Below are positions 43,306-57,600 of a DNA stretch of 64,000 bases, one piece after another. The DNA comes from Eudromia elegans (taxonomy: Eukaryota; Chordata; Aves; Tinamiformes; Tinamidae): positions 705,640 to 769,639 of the forward strand of contig PTEX01000131.1 in the NCBI GenBank assembly GCA_003342815.1. Reading direction: 5' to 3'. The notes below the pieces were generated by a model. That model did no database searches and was not told the origin of the DNA. It saw only the letters and a list, made by a program, of their open reading frames with translations. The position numbers were made by a program, and so were the translations under genes. Numbering within the stretch: the first letter of the stretch is position 1; every line of letters starts with the position of its first letter.

Positions 43306-46300
43306 CTTTAAAGAGAAGAAGGGAAAAAAAAAAAAGAAATAAAAATGCCTTTTACAACGTTAAAGACACAGAGTACCTACAGCAACTAGGTTGTGAGGAG
43401 AGGTTAAGAAATGCTCTCTAAAAACTGCAATCTGTCTTTAAGGAAGTTTAACATTCTTCAATGACTCGCATACAAATTCTTCACGTATTCTGGACAATGA
43501 GACAAAACCATATTTTTAGCTGAAAATTTTCTAATATGCATTCCAGACGGAATGCCAAAATGTCTTTGTTATTTAGACAAGTCATGACAATTACATCATC
43601 TAATTATTATTTGAAGCTTTTTTCTTCCTAGTGACCTTGACATCCTCGGAGTCCCATTGAGCGACAGCAAGCAGCCCTGCTCTCACAGCAGTTTCCTGAA
43701 CTCAGACCACAACCTTCCCATTGCAAGGCGGGTGAGGGGAAGCAACCACCCAAAAGTTTGAACAAAAACAACAATAAAACATCATTATGGCTTCTTTTAC
43801 CCCACAAGGCATGAGAGTTTGTGCGCAAGCAAGTGAACACTCAATGATCTTTAACAGCTTCAAAACATCATATAGAAGCGTATCTTGCAATAACATCTCT
43901 AAGACATGTACATCTGTTCCAATAATCGATATGGAAGAAAAGTCAAGCTAATAAACAACTGCTCTTAACATATGTCGTGCCATTCTCAGAAACATCTCAC
44001 GTTTCTAGAACTAGCACGTACATTTGATGCCTCCACCACATCCTCCTGGTCACATTTTAATCCCTTTGTGACTGCAAGCACCTCTGAAAACACTAGAAAG
44101 CCAGAGGAACCCCTGCTAATGCTGCACTATTTGGGAATTATCACATTTTTCAGGAAGTTCCATGGGTTTTAGAAGTTTGCCACAGATGACATTTTAAGAT
44201 ACAATATCTGCTGTAGGACTTGAAATTTTCAAACTACTGAAACAAAAATATGGGATAGGAATGAAAGGAACTTTGAAATCTCTAACCTCCATAGAGATGT
44301 CCTTCCCTAATTTCCCATTATAATTTTCAATATTACGTGTATTAAGAACATATTTACAAAACTGCAATTTTTAAAATCATATCAGAGATGAGACAATTCC
44401 ATATAAGGCAAGTGAGCTTGTGTGGAAGCCCAGGGAATAACAACATGCCTAATTATTTGGATTATACTGTCACATAGCTGCTGGCTCCCTTGAGAAAAAT
44501 ATTCCAAATTTTTTAAAACCATTTTAAATAGATGAGGTAATTCTTCAACACATTCCTTCACAAGAAGATATTTGGTGAGCTTTAACGTATACTACAGAGT
44601 ACGTAAGCATCCTGTTGTTTATATTAATGTAATTATCTCTCATGTTGACATTTTTCTTGCAAAAAAGAAAATAGAAAAGTAAGCCTAGCAAAAAGGAGGA
44701 AAAATGTCCTTTGAAACCAGAAAATGCAACAAAGATCAGAAAAAAAAAATCCATTACTTTGAGGAACTATTAAACCTTTATTATTTCTAGAATCAGGCAC
44801 ATAATTCATTGCTACTGTATTTTAAGTAAGGCTAACTACTATTTAAGTAAATTTTCCTACTTCATTACTTTATCCTCTTTTCCCAGTTCCTATCTAGTAT
44901 CCATTAGCTGTTGGCAATATCCTCTTTGGACAACTTGAAGCAAAACAAGGCTGCAATTCAGCAAAGCTCACTAAAATATGCAGTTTGAGAAAAAAAAATA
45001 CGCTAAAGTCTACATCAAAACATTGTAAATTTGGGAAAATAACGATGATTAAAAGTGTAAAAAGTATTTTTTTCCAAATATTTTTTAAAAAAATCAAGAA
45101 TGCCAAAATGTTCACTGAGGAGCAGAACAAAACCAGGAGCTTGAGCAGAATTTATCCCATAGCCCAGTTCTGCTGACCAGTCCCACTGACCCCTCTGACC
45201 TCGGCAGCAAGTGCAGCAAATGCAAGGCACACACATCAGTTTGTCCCTCCATAGGGATGAGGTCCAACTGTAGGCAAAGATAATGCACACATGCCAGGAC
45301 AGATGCAGAAAGTTCAACTATTGAACAGAAAATATTATCTTAAACAGCTTATAAATATGTTGCTTCTTGTGGCATCATATAAAATGGATCCTTGTCAGTT
45401 AAAAAAACAGAAAAGTCAGAGGCAAAAGGAATCACTCAACTGCACCCACTTTAAGGGGAAAGAGCTGATCTTGCTCTCTACATCTGGTCAGCTCAACTAG
45501 AGTCTGAAATACCTCAAATCCAACTAAAACCCAAGTGTTCATGGTGGCAGCCACTGATTCTATTAAGATTTTTAAATTCAATCTGAAAAGATCAAAGATG
45601 CTTCTGCCTTGAAAAAAATGTGTGGCTTTAGAAGGACATCAAAGAAAAATGTCAAATTGTTATATAGATAGTCTAATCAGAACAGTTATTTGCAAGGCCA
45701 AGTAAAATTCTTTAAATATAACAGAACTGAAAGATCTAACTGAAAGCTGTAGCTTTTATTGGGAATATTCCTTTCTGACCATTCCTCAAACTGATCCTTT
45801 GTTTTTCCCCGTATATCAGGAATCATCCAGTTAATGCTAACTAAGCTGAGCAATACATACAACACGTTTAATGGAAAATAAACTTCAATTTTTCATCTAC
45901 ACCTTCTCCACCAGCACCCTTTCACACACTTATTATGTAACTTGTCTGGTTGGTAGCATATCCTAAAGGAATGCACAGCCTAAAGGAATACACCTTTTTT
46001 ATATTTTTTTAGCAATATATTTGCATACACGTGTGTATTTCTCTATAAATACATGTAATACTTTTCATCTCCCTATCCAAATGTCTAACTACCTGTTAAT
46101 AGGATTGCAGCATCTGACACTAACATACTCTGTGTTAGTAACAGCAAGTAAATACGTGCTAGAATTTGTCTGACAGTCGGGTACTTGTTAGACTAACAAG
46201 TCAAGTCTAGCAAGGGTAACACACCCTAGGGTGGCTCCTAGGGTGGCGGGCAGGCCTGCAGGGCGCTGGGACAGGAGCAAGCGGAGAAGCCCTAACCCAA

Positions 46301-46695
46301 AATCACAATCTCGTCTCCAGGATTTCATGCACATCCTCCCCAGGCCACTGTGGCTGCTCTTTCTGGAGCTTTAGAGATGAAAAGCAAGGTTTTCTCCCGC
46401 TTCCTTCCCCCCATAGCCACTTGCAGAGAGGACTTAAAGTCCTCGAGAACTTCCACTCTTCAGCTGCACAAGATTTTTTTTTTTTAAATCAGAAATGCAG
46501 GAGAGAAAAAAAAAAAAGCTCTCTTTGCTTTACTAAAACAAATAAATACACATAATTGAACCATTTTTAAAGTGAAAGTTAATAAAGCTAATATTACTCA
46601 TGAAGTTATACTGACTTGCTACATTTAAAGCAGATTGAGTTTTCTGTAAAAATAAATAACATGTTAAAAGAGAGTCAAAACTGGAAATATCATAC
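43306..46695 (-). other. Intron 2
   Basis: 3.4 kb, AT-rich, with a short GC-rich patch around 46220-46430 that includes a 12-bp tandem repeat (CCTAGGGTGGCT, 46225-46247). No exon or mobile element recognised. Confidence 0.8.
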
Positions 46696-46806
46696 CTGTG
46701 TTATGGCCAAGTCTTTCGTTGGAGTGCTGCGTAAGGTCAATTGTCCTGTCAATTTGAAAGATTTTTAAGTCTTCATCATCTAAGGCAATATCTCCCCAAA
46801 AGACAG
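46696..46806 (-). CDS. TLL1: TLL1 exon 2: propeptide
   Basis: 111 bp: two bases complete Ala from exon 1, 36 codons, one base over. It encodes [20 protein letters not shown], then [16 protein letters not shown]. The [12 protein letters not shown] block is the propeptide part that keeps tolloid proteases latent; in human TLL1 it follows the DPCKAA end of exon 1. The HSNERLGHN stretch differs from the human NPFGNLGHT. Acceptor TTTAAAG, donor GTATGA. This is the most upstream exon I can identify. Confidence 0.96.
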
Positions 46807-49800
46807 CTTTAAACAAAAAAGAGCTCAATTTTATTAAAAAATTTACTTGCACATTAAAACCAATCTGAAGACTATACAACCCATGGAAAAATATGCAACA
46901 AATACGTATTCACATCACACATATTTGCTTACCAATCTACATTTCTAGACAAAAAGAGAGCACAACCTTGGGAAAAATAAATAATTTATTTCAATATTCT
47001 CCTAAGATCATACAGGCTCTTAAATTCTTTTTAAGTTGCAGAATGTAATCCTATAAATATAATGGCAGTTTACTAACAATTCTTCAGCATATGTTTCATC
47101 TTTTCTGTACATAAGTGTAGGAGAGAAGAACACACACAAACACACGAACTGTCAAGTCACAAAATGTACCGTACACAGAAACTATAAGTTCCAACCAATT
47201 TCTCCTGAAAAATATTTCATTTCAGTTCTAGTATGTTCCCATCAATTTCCCTATTACATTATGTTTGCCTCAGATAATATATCTGTTTATATTTCAAAGT
47301 AATCTAACAATCAACAACTGAGATAATGGGATAAACTGCTCTAAAAAGAAGCAAAACAAACAAAAAAATCCCCACCACACAGAGCTCATTTTTCCAGCTT
47401 CCTTTCCAACAAGCATTTCAAACATCTTACCTTACAAATAGATTCTGAAGCAAAAAAAAAAGATCTTTTTGTCCAAAACACGGTAAAGTGATGTATCCTA
47501 TTATACTAGATGTCATACAACTTTTTAAGTTACTGTACTAGTAAAATTTACATTTTTCAGTAACAGAAGAGAACGATTTACAAGGAGGTTCTAATAAAGG
47601 AAATATTCTTCAGTAGTATGTGCAGTTGTAATCTCATACATCTCGAAGCCCTCAGCCAAACCTCACCTTCAAAAGGTCTTACGTAACTAAAATACAAAAA
47701 TCTGTAGATCAGCTAAGCTTGTGACATGCAAACCACCAACAGGATGACAAGCAAGAAAGTATGTATATATACCCATATGTTATCCAAAAGACCATCCAGG
47801 GAAGTGTACCTTAACCTTATCACATTATTAATATGATGATTATGCAAAAATAAAATGATTTATGAAGTTAGATGAAGCAAATGGACTACAGCTATGTCTA
47901 CTTCTCACAAGGATTTAAGGCAGTAGAATAGTGCCTGTTAAGGCATCTGCAAGGCTCTATCCTCTTCCAGCAAGACTGGCCACTGCAAGTATCCCATATT
48001 ACTATAACAGCAATAACAAAACTTATCTATAAACTTTTCGTGATCTGCTCTACAATTACTGATGTAAAATAAATCAAAAAGGAACATTTTATAATGTAAG
48101 AAAATACTAATCACAGTAATGACACTAATACATGTACCATAGTATAAAATGTAACTGTTTGCCCCTTAATCCTGGCAGTTTAACACAAGAAAACGAACTC
48201 AAACCTTGGCAAAACATCCTTAATGTGGAGCTACCAAGGACAGCTCTAAGAGTGACACTGTAAAACACCACTAGGATCCAACAACACAGTTTTCCTAAAA
48301 CCAGGCAGAAATTAGTCAACTTGGCAAGCGAGCTGTGACTGGCACCACAGGTAGTCCCTTGGTCCGAGGGTCTATGCAGTATCGACAGGAGGACTGCTCC
48401 TGGCTGTGTGGAAAAGATGCCAGCGAGAGGATTAGGGAAATTTTAGAGGACATTTTAAAAGCACAACCCCAAAATCCAGAATGCTGCCGACACTGGAAAG
48501 CACAGGGAATTTATCCTTCATCTCCTTGATAAAAGCTGCCAAAAACTGCAGCAAAAATATTAGAGCTCACTGAAAGACAAAACCTAAGCCCCTTTCATTG
48601 CCCTTTCAGGGTAGATACTCGGCTAAACCTCTACGGGCAGCGGCTCCCACGAGCGGCCTCGTCTCTAGCTGAGTCACGGAGTCCTTCCCCGAACCCACGC
48701 GGCTATTTGCAGCGTAGCCTCTCTCGGTGAGTCATTTCATCCCATACAATCCATCTCGTGCCTTACGTAAGCGTCCCCCGGAGCTCTGAACAGCAAAAGG
48801 AAGATTTTGAGCTAAACAAGTAAAACCTCCCGATGAGGAGCGCAGCATATGCGGTTAAAATTAACTCGAATGTGTTTCCATTTGGCTCAGATCAGTTCAA
48901 TCCTTCCAGAATTTCAGGTGTATTTTTTTCTTTTTTTTAAAGAAACCTTTAAAATGAGAGCAAATTCATTCATTAATTACAAAGAGCAGCATTTTCAAAT
49001 CTGTATGTGGCTGTTTAGGGCAACCTCCAATTTACTTGAACTAGCTCATGTCTAAACACCTACAAAGGGATCTAACACTTCTCACTAAAAGCTTCCACTG
49101 TCCCACGTACTGTCCCATAGACACACAATATCAACCTTTCCGGTGATTGTGTTCCATGATGCGGGTGAACTCTCCACCCAAAAGTTCCAATAAACTTCCA
49201 AGTAACATATATGTTACAAAACAAAACCCTCTTCCCTAAGAAGCTGTATTAGTTCTCCAGTCCTCTCTATCGCATATTTCATCCCCAGATTCTTATTTCC
49301 CTGCCCACAAGTTTTACAAGCTGTGTCAGATAACTGCATCCAAAACTTACTTCATTTGGAAAGTAGTAACATGTTAGTCTCAGGAAAGCACTAAAAATAC
49401 CCATAATTACAGGGCAATATTACTGGTAGTTCACTTATATACATTAACAGAAGTGAGGATAAAGAGACGAACACACTAAAAGTTATAGACAGAGTTTTAT
49501 AAAAATTGTATCTTCCTTACTTTCCCCCAAAGAAATGAGACAATCTTGAACTTGAATCAAAACCAATTTACACATAGCAGGAATTTACCACTGCAGAATA
49601 AAACAGCCTGGATGCAACTATTAAATAGTGCAAAATAAAGAGATGTTGACAGCTCCATTCACTGAATAAGAACACAAATGTTTTAAATATAATAATTGGT
49701 GTCAACTTCTCTCTGATACAAAGCAAGGTCATGAACAGAAATGAGGACCCAGACAGTGACCTTGCAGTGACTTAGGAGAGACCACCACCTTCTTGGAACA

Positions 49801-50769
49801 TTTTGCCATGATTATTTGCAAAGCTAGGAGTGATTCTCCATGAACTTGGATAGTCTCTTTTGGATATATTCAGAGCCCTATCACAAAACCTTAAAATACT
49901 TAACTTGAAACATATTGAAAAAGGTGCCATGACAATAGTCCATTAGGAATATTTTAAGTCTCTGGAATTCAAGAAAGGTTGGGAGTTTTCATATTAAAAC
50001 ACACAAAACCATTCAAAAGTTGGGAAGTTACAACAATGTCAGTAACGGACCAAGATTTCCTATGTGCATGCAAATTACAAGGGGCTTTACTTGTCACTTG
50101 GTGACAGAATCATGAAAATCTTAAAACCAGTTGATACGGGTCTCAGGTTAGCTTTCAGTAAAGTGAGTTTTCCTGGAATAATATTAATGGAAGAATATCA
50201 GGAAAGTCATACAAAAATCTGAAGTGAAGTCAAAGCTATTTTAATCGTTAAAATTACAGTATTCAAAATCACATCTATAATTTTCCTCTCAAGACTGTCT
50301 TTCACAGTAAAAATACATTTGAAAAGTTCTTATGAATATCTGAGAAAAAGACTAGGCAGCTCATATAAAAATTAGCTGCTTGTGTCTTGCAACCCTATTC
50401 CCACGTTCTTCATTCTACAAGTACATAGCTACTAATAAACGTTTTTCAAAAGCAGCTTTAAACACTTCAAAATCTGACCCAGTCTCTCTTCCCTTCTGCT
50501 GCCCCCTCAAAAAAAGCCAAACAAGTAAAAAAAAATACCCAAATAAGCCACAAACAAATAAACAAACACCACCCCAAGCAATCTGAGCCAGAGCCAGGAC
50601 AGCACAAGTGTCAGACTTGCGTCTTCCTGTACTATGGAGCCCAGGACACTTCAGAAACTCTTCCCATGTTCAGAGGAATCATGTCATAGCACAAATGCAT
50701 TATTTTAAGGGGTATGCAACGCGGAGGTATGAAAAACAAAGGAGTTCTTCAAAAATAAGAGTTATTCTC

Positions 50770-50793
50770 AAAAAAAAAAAAAAAAAAAAAAAA
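50770..50793. repeat. Poly(A) run, 24 A
   Basis: Uninterrupted A24 on the plus strand in presumed intron 1. No adjoining element recognised. Confidence 0.9.
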
Positions 50794-51754
50794 GAGCATT
50801 TGTGACCTGCTCTATCAATCCGAGGAAAAAGTTCATTTACCAAAAGAGGCATTTACATAGCTCAGTCTCTATGAAAGGACAGAACATTTTACAAGAGATG
50901 CTCTTCCATGACCCAACACAGACATTGGTCAATTCCTACTGAGCCAACTACACCTTGTCTTTTGTTCCTCCTTTGAAAGTAGGGACACACAACTGATTTC
51001 TCCATGTGACAAATGCTAACCTGCTTTATATGTACAGCAATGCAAAACCACCAACATTTCCTGGACATGCTATTCCTTACACTACCAGGATAACAGTGAA
51101 GAAAATATTTACTGCTCTTTCTGGCACATGTCATTGCTACCTAGATCTACGGTCCTCATTGATTTTTTTTATTTTTACTGTCCTTGGTGCCCCCCTAAAC
51201 ACTGTCATTTCCCACTACAGCTGCCTTTATTAAGGAGCCTAGAAACAAAATATAAAGAGGGAAATTTCAGTCTGTAATATCACAATAGTCATAATTATCC
51301 CAATTAGCCCTATAAAGCACTGCAATGCTATGACACTAATTTTCATTTTACTTTGAAACTCCAGTATCATGTGGAAAGCCTTGGGGTCAAGATGTACAAT
51401 ATTAATTACATGCATAAGCTTTCTTTCTGGAGAAAGATCAGACTCCATGAGGCAAACTGATTTTTAAAGTGATATCTTTATAAAATATATAATGTATGTG
51501 TACACCGGGGTGCTCCCAACAGAAACAGTCCCCCCAAACTGAGCCAATCCCCAAGGCAACTCATATCACAGGCTGCAAGCTAAGGGATTTAATAAGTTAT
51601 TTTGTTCTTAGTCACTACACCAGTATTAACCGGCTCGATCTAGTGTGCGGAGAAGTCTATGTATAGAAATTCCAGCTGACATGCTGCAGCTTTTATTTTC
51701 CTCCTCCTAGGGTCTCAAATTGAAATTGAATGGTTTCAGCGCTTCTCAAAGCTG

Positions 51755-51790
<36 letters not shown>

Positions 51791-51805
51791 AAAGAAAAAA
51801 AAAAA
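51755..51805. repeat. Long A-run with two G interruptions
   Basis: A34 uninterrupted, then GAAAAG and more A to 51805. It may be an old retroposon tail, but nothing recognisable precedes it. Confidence 0.9.
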
Positions 51806-51890
51806 CAACTATAGATCACAACTGAAGTACCATAATTTCATGCTTCTTCCCCTCAAACAATAATACCTTGAACAAAAAGGTGTTATCTTT

Positions 51891-51995
51891 TAAATTATAA
51901 TAATTATAATATATTTATTATATATTTATATATATAAAAATATATAATTATAAATTATAATAATTATAATATATATAATAAATTATATATAATAG
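51891..51995. repeat. AT-only direct repeat with 60-bp period
   Basis: TAAATTATAATAATTATAAT followed by ATAT occurs at 51891-51914 and again, identical, at 51951-51974. The whole stretch is almost pure A/T and rich in self-complementary TATA and TTATAA words, so it can fold into hairpins. Confidence 0.85.
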
Positions 51996-54606
51996 TCATC
52001 AAGAAATGAGTGTGTATCTGCATCTTCAGCCCAGTACCATAACATCCCATAAACTGAAGCTAGTCAGCTCAACATGGTTGTGAAAGAGGAATGATTTCTA
52101 CTTTTGCCTGAATGTAACAGTTCTCAAATGTAACGCTCCTTCTCATCAAAAGATTAAAAAAACAGATGTACACCTGTACAGATTCACCTGCGTTTGCATT
52201 TGGGGGCATGGGAAGTACCAAATACTCCCTACTCAAACACAACTCAATTTCTGTGATCGTGCTCCCTGTGAAACCCAGCGATTTCGAAACCTAGACCAAG
52301 ATGAGGATGGAAGCAGCATCACCATCTGAAGAGAGCCAGCAGCTGTAACAGTGCCATCAAACTACCAGACACTGGAGGTAACTTATTTCCTTTCCCAGAG
52401 CTCTTAAGTTCTCAGGTCTTTGGTCTAACATGTCTTTGTGAAACCAGGGAGGAACAGCGAGGTTTAAATGTTACTTAGTTGAATTAATCAAAAGCACGCT
52501 GTGACTCAGCTAAGACCCTGGAAGGGGCACTTCACAAGCCAGGCAGCTGCAAAGTCTCCCATGATATCCAGAGCTTAGTCTCTACACCTACCCAATCACA
52601 AGCACTTGAGTTTCCACCAAGTGACTGTAACTAAGATAAGGAACAGGTATCAAGTACACACGCTAACATCAAGTGCAAGTGGTTAAAGGTTCTTGAAAAA
52701 AGACCATCAAGGACTACATCTGAACCCAGTGTGGGCATGCTGCCTCCTCTTTAAGAACAGGTCTTGGGGTTCAAAGGGAAGAACCAGCATGAAGGAAATC
52801 AGTTTGTGGAGTCATGAAGAGCAGGAAAGGAGCTGAAAGGAGGTGGCTGTGACGATGGTCACTGTGCAGAAAGCAACCCAAGCCTTTCATTTTAGCCATG
52901 AGCAACGAGCATTTTATCTCTAGGGAGACAGCAAGGGGGACAGATCAAGAATCAACCAAACACATGCCAGATTGTTAAAGAAGCCAAGCAGATATGAATG
53001 AGAGGGAATAACCAGCAAGGCAGACCAGCTCTGTTGTAGAGAATCTTCTCGAGAACGGGCAAGATGGGCAGAAACTTCTCTACAAAATAAAGCATCTCCA
53101 GTTGTTTCTCCAACGCCAGGATTAATCATATGGAAAAATGACATAAACTGTGATTAAGCGCACTGGGGAATTCCCCTTGATTGATTTCCACATGAAAAAT
53201 ACTAACTTTGTCCAGTGAATGAAAGCATGGTATAACACATTATGGCTCAGGAAACATATGTCACAGCTCCCCTCATAAACCGAAAGCTCATCATAAGTTC
53301 CAGCGCTACCTTCCAGGCCTTGCACTGCACTAGAGGTGTTAACAAACAGCAAGGATTCCAGAGAAGAATAAAATCTATTTTGAGGATGAAGAAGAAAAAT
53401 CCTATAGTGCCCAAAATTCAGCTGTATAAGCTGCTGAGAGTACGGGCAAGACTGCATTGCTAACAAGAAGGTGAAGGAAGAGATTTACGTATAGTAATTT
53501 CCTTGTGAATTAGAAGTCAATTTCAGAAGAAAATTTTAAAAATAAGTATCTTATGAAAAATGAAACATTTCTGGTAGCTTTCCTGGAAAGCTAGAGGTCA
53601 AGGAAAATAACTAAGAAGGAATATGTAAATGAAAATGTAAAAATTGTTAAGAGAAAAATTTAAGCCATTAAATCTACTGGTATTAGTCTGAGGACGAGAC
53701 TCCAGCAAGTTTATGGCACAAAGAAGTCAGATGAAATTAAGAATTAATGATTTAAGTGAGCAGTTTCCAGGACTTGACTCTTTCCAAGGATGTTTTCCTG
53801 AGGCTTTCCTAATTTCCAGAGAGGTTCAAGCTAGTCAGATGTGAGCAGCGGGTCCTGGCACGGATTGGGCAGTGCAGGTCTGCGTGGGCTGCAGAGTCTG
53901 GTCTCAGCACCAGGGCTGCTGGAGCCCGCAGAGCAAGAACATGGGGCATCAGCTCCAAGGAGCAGCAGTAGCTGTCTGGAGACCTCAAGGGATGATCCAG
54001 GAGAAGGTGAATGTGCAAAAAGGTTTAGGAATTACTGTTTAGCTAATGCATCTTATTTTGGGAACACCAGCCCCTAAGAAAGTTTACTACCATTATACCT
54101 TACTCTTGCTAACCTGGACTGGCTTCTTACTACGAAACACAGGTGGAAAACCAACACAGTACTAAGGGAGCTCGCGTTGCAGCATTTTTGCTATGCTACG
54201 ACAATAAAAAGCCACATATTTTATATAGTAGCACTTTCTTTAGAACTTGGCATTACAATGTAATAAACATGCCACACTAATATTATCATGTAGCAGCACT
54301 GATCTATGCGGAAATCCTTTGCTTCTGAACCTCTTCCTAGCCTCATGGAAATGAAAAAATGTATTTCATTTTCTCACAGACAGAAATTCCAAGAAGCAGG
54401 CTAAAGTAGTACCTCTAAAACAGAAAATCCCTGAATAATCATTAAATGGAACCAAAGAATTACACAGAAAGCCAAATGGCACTGAAAGGAAAGTGCATAT
54501 CTGAGGGATTATCTGGCATTCGGGATCAGGGTTCTCATCATACCACACAAAATAAATGCTGTTCCACTTGCATTGTATTAAATTTAGACATACAGAATTA
54601 TTAAAC

Positions 54607-54662
54607 TATTTATATACATATAAACTGTATATAAATATATATTTTTTATATATATATATATA
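54607..54662. repeat. (TA)n-rich simple repeat
   Basis: Imperfect TATATA/TATAAA runs ending in a TA stretch of about eight units. Confidence 0.85.
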
Positions 54663-57600
54663 AAGTAAGCTACTTTTAGCCCTCAAGAGTGATTTGCACT
54701 ATCAGCTGCAGCTTCCTGTCTCGGTAATTTTTGTCAGGAACCTCACTTAAGTCACTCCATCTCAGTTTTTAGCACATCATTGAATGACCCTGACTCTACA
54801 GAAGGGACAAGGAAAGGGACTAAACAGCTCTTAATGTTGCTTTTTTTGGCACTGATCTTGTACTTAATACAGCGAGCTCTGGGTGTTGGACCAGTGTAAT
54901 TCTATACTCCTGTCCACATATTCAACAGATGTCTTCTACCACGTTTTTTGTTACTGGAGCACAATATAATCTATATAGCTTTAAAACTGAAGCATGATTG
55001 TTTTCCTCTGTATCATCCAATTCATGTTATGGTTTAAAACAGAGATGATGAGTCCCATTCCTCAAAACTGTTTTGCTTGCTTGTTCCTGAATGCTGATGT
55101 TTTTTCAGCATTTGTAATTTCAGGGTTTTTTTTCCCCCATGGAGACTCTGCACAGCTGCTGATTATTTTTTGGACACGGCAAGTAAAACAAACTGAAAAA
55201 ACCTCACAGTCAGTGAGGCAATAGTAAATGAACAGTGAAAGATCACTGACATTCTCTAATGCCTAACAGTAAGTTATTTACAATAGCTAAACTTAATGCT
55301 TCATACGTACTAATCTCAAAGACTGCATTTTGAGACATGATAGGATGCAAGAGGGAAGATATTCTAATTTATACAACCACTCTAACATCTCGCCCCTTTC
55401 AACGCATAGAAACTGTGCTTTAGCTTAGCATTTGCTCCCTCTTAACAACAGAGGTTGCTCTGTGTAAAACCCCACTGCTGCACGGCTGCTGAAAGCTTTT
55501 TAAATCCTTGTATAGAAAAGCAACCTCTTCTGCTGTAAACCAGTGGAAACTCCACTCATTCTGAAAAGAATTATGCATATTGCACACAGTCCAAACTTAC
55601 TCATGTCCTGGGGTTTGGCACTGCTGGTAACTCAAGTAGCATGAAAATAACCTACAAGAAAAAAATATCTTTCACCAGCATTTCTTTCTTGCTCTTACAG
55701 TTTATTCGCAAAACTGTTTTTATACCAACCTCGTGACACGTCAGTCTCCATTGACATCCCAGCTGTCACAGAAGTGATTAGGTTAAATGTGTGCATTTAG
55801 AACAGCATTTTACATAAGGTCTCAGCATCTGACTTGTTCTCAACTGATTATTAAACTTAGACCAATACACAGGGAGGAAGTCAAGGAAAAATGATTAATA
55901 TCTGTAAACTAAAATCACCTGTGGATCCTACTAATTCTGCTACAGACAGTCTTGTGATGCATAAAGTCTATGTAAAAGTTCAAGAATTCCACAAATCTTA
56001 AATGAAAGCAAATAGGAATACCTTGGTTAAGTTTCCCGTTCCCAAAAGTCGGCCTCATGCTGATCCTAGCTTCATAAAGCATTTTAATTTGTATGCCAAG
56101 CATTAAAACGATAGGGCCAAACCAAATAGTGGATTTTATCCTTTTCCCCAGCCCTGCTATTCTTCCTTTCCTGCCTTCATCAAGCCAGTGCAGCTCCCGA
56201 TGTCCCGCCTGCCACCAGATTGCTTAAACCGTTCCATAATAGCAGCCCATATGTTAATAGGAACCGTGACCCATAGCCCATTTGCCTTCCCACTCACCAC
56301 CACAGACACCACTTCTCCTATTGCCATTGTCCTATTCTTAATTATAGCCACAGTTTGCATGAATACAGAGAAGACGGCTACTAAGTATTTAATCATGTTT
56401 TAATTAATGAAGTCGTCACTGCCCAAATTAGTCTCGGTGTTTCCACAGTTCAGCAGCTGGAAGTGAGGAGGGGAGCCAAGCACCGTGTTCCCGGCCAGCA
56501 CTCCCCGGGCTAGCACGGTCTGCCGGCCACGAGGGCTCTGCCTTATGGCAGCCCCACGGCGCTGGCCTCAAATGACCTCCTAAGATTTCTCTAGGAATAG
56601 GAATTACGTGAGATATGCAACTACTAAGCTTCCTCTAAGCTCAGGGAAAAAATAATCGCAAATATTTAATATAGCTAACATCCAGAACAAAGATGCCAAA
56701 TTAAATATTTTCAGAGGACTAATATTTTAGAGCCCGGTCTATAGCATTTAGGGTCTACTATTTCAAAACTCCTTGTCTGTTAAGCTCTTAGGGAATTGGA
56801 GGCTTTACTAGACTACTAGATTTTAGTTTCATTCAGATGAACTGTCCTTAAAGAGGAAGTAACAAGGAGAAAAACAAGGGAAAAACATTTGCCCAAGTGC
56901 AACAATTTTAGCACTCCGAAAACACCTTGCTACGTCACATGGCCCTTGAGGAGAGCGTGTTTATAAGCATGTGTGTGCTGGGCTTATGAGATGTTGTCTT
57001 TAGCACAGCAACTAAATCCTAAATGAAAAAATCATATGTTAAAAATCATATCTAAAGGCACACTACTGCAAATATTCAATAGACTTCGGCTCTACAATTT
57101 GCAGGGGAGAAGAGGCATATAAAACATATGCTCTTCCACCTACTGTCATACAAATCCTGGTCTCCAAATCCTCATCACATCTCATCTACCACTTTGTGGC
57201 ACTATGCTTCCTTAGCCCAAGCACTTGTGAGTTACTGCAAGAAGAACTGAAATGTGAATTCCTGGTTAAGAACAAAATGAATCTGCCCATCCAGTGCTAC
57301 CAAGCACGGCTATTTTGCCCAGCCACCTCGTTGGTCCTGTGACAGACGCATGACCATGTAATACAGGCAAAGTTTGAGATGAGTGGCTCTGGGCTGCTCT
57401 TGAGGCATTGAAAGGAAAGCCCATCTAAAATTTCAGTTTTCTGCTCACAACAAAGGCAGCCACAGGCTGTGATTTTACAGAACCGTGTTTATTTGAAGCT
57501 ATTCTAGGCAAGATTATGCAACAGTATTTCAGCAGGTGGATTGGTTGCATAAATACTTCTCCAGGTATTACAGAGCTGTAATATTACCCTCAATTGCGCA

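Noticed and set aside
46225-46247. CCTAGGGTGG repeats as a telomere-like interstitial repeat
   Set aside because: Only two 12-bp units and not the TTAGGG unit; a small local duplication.
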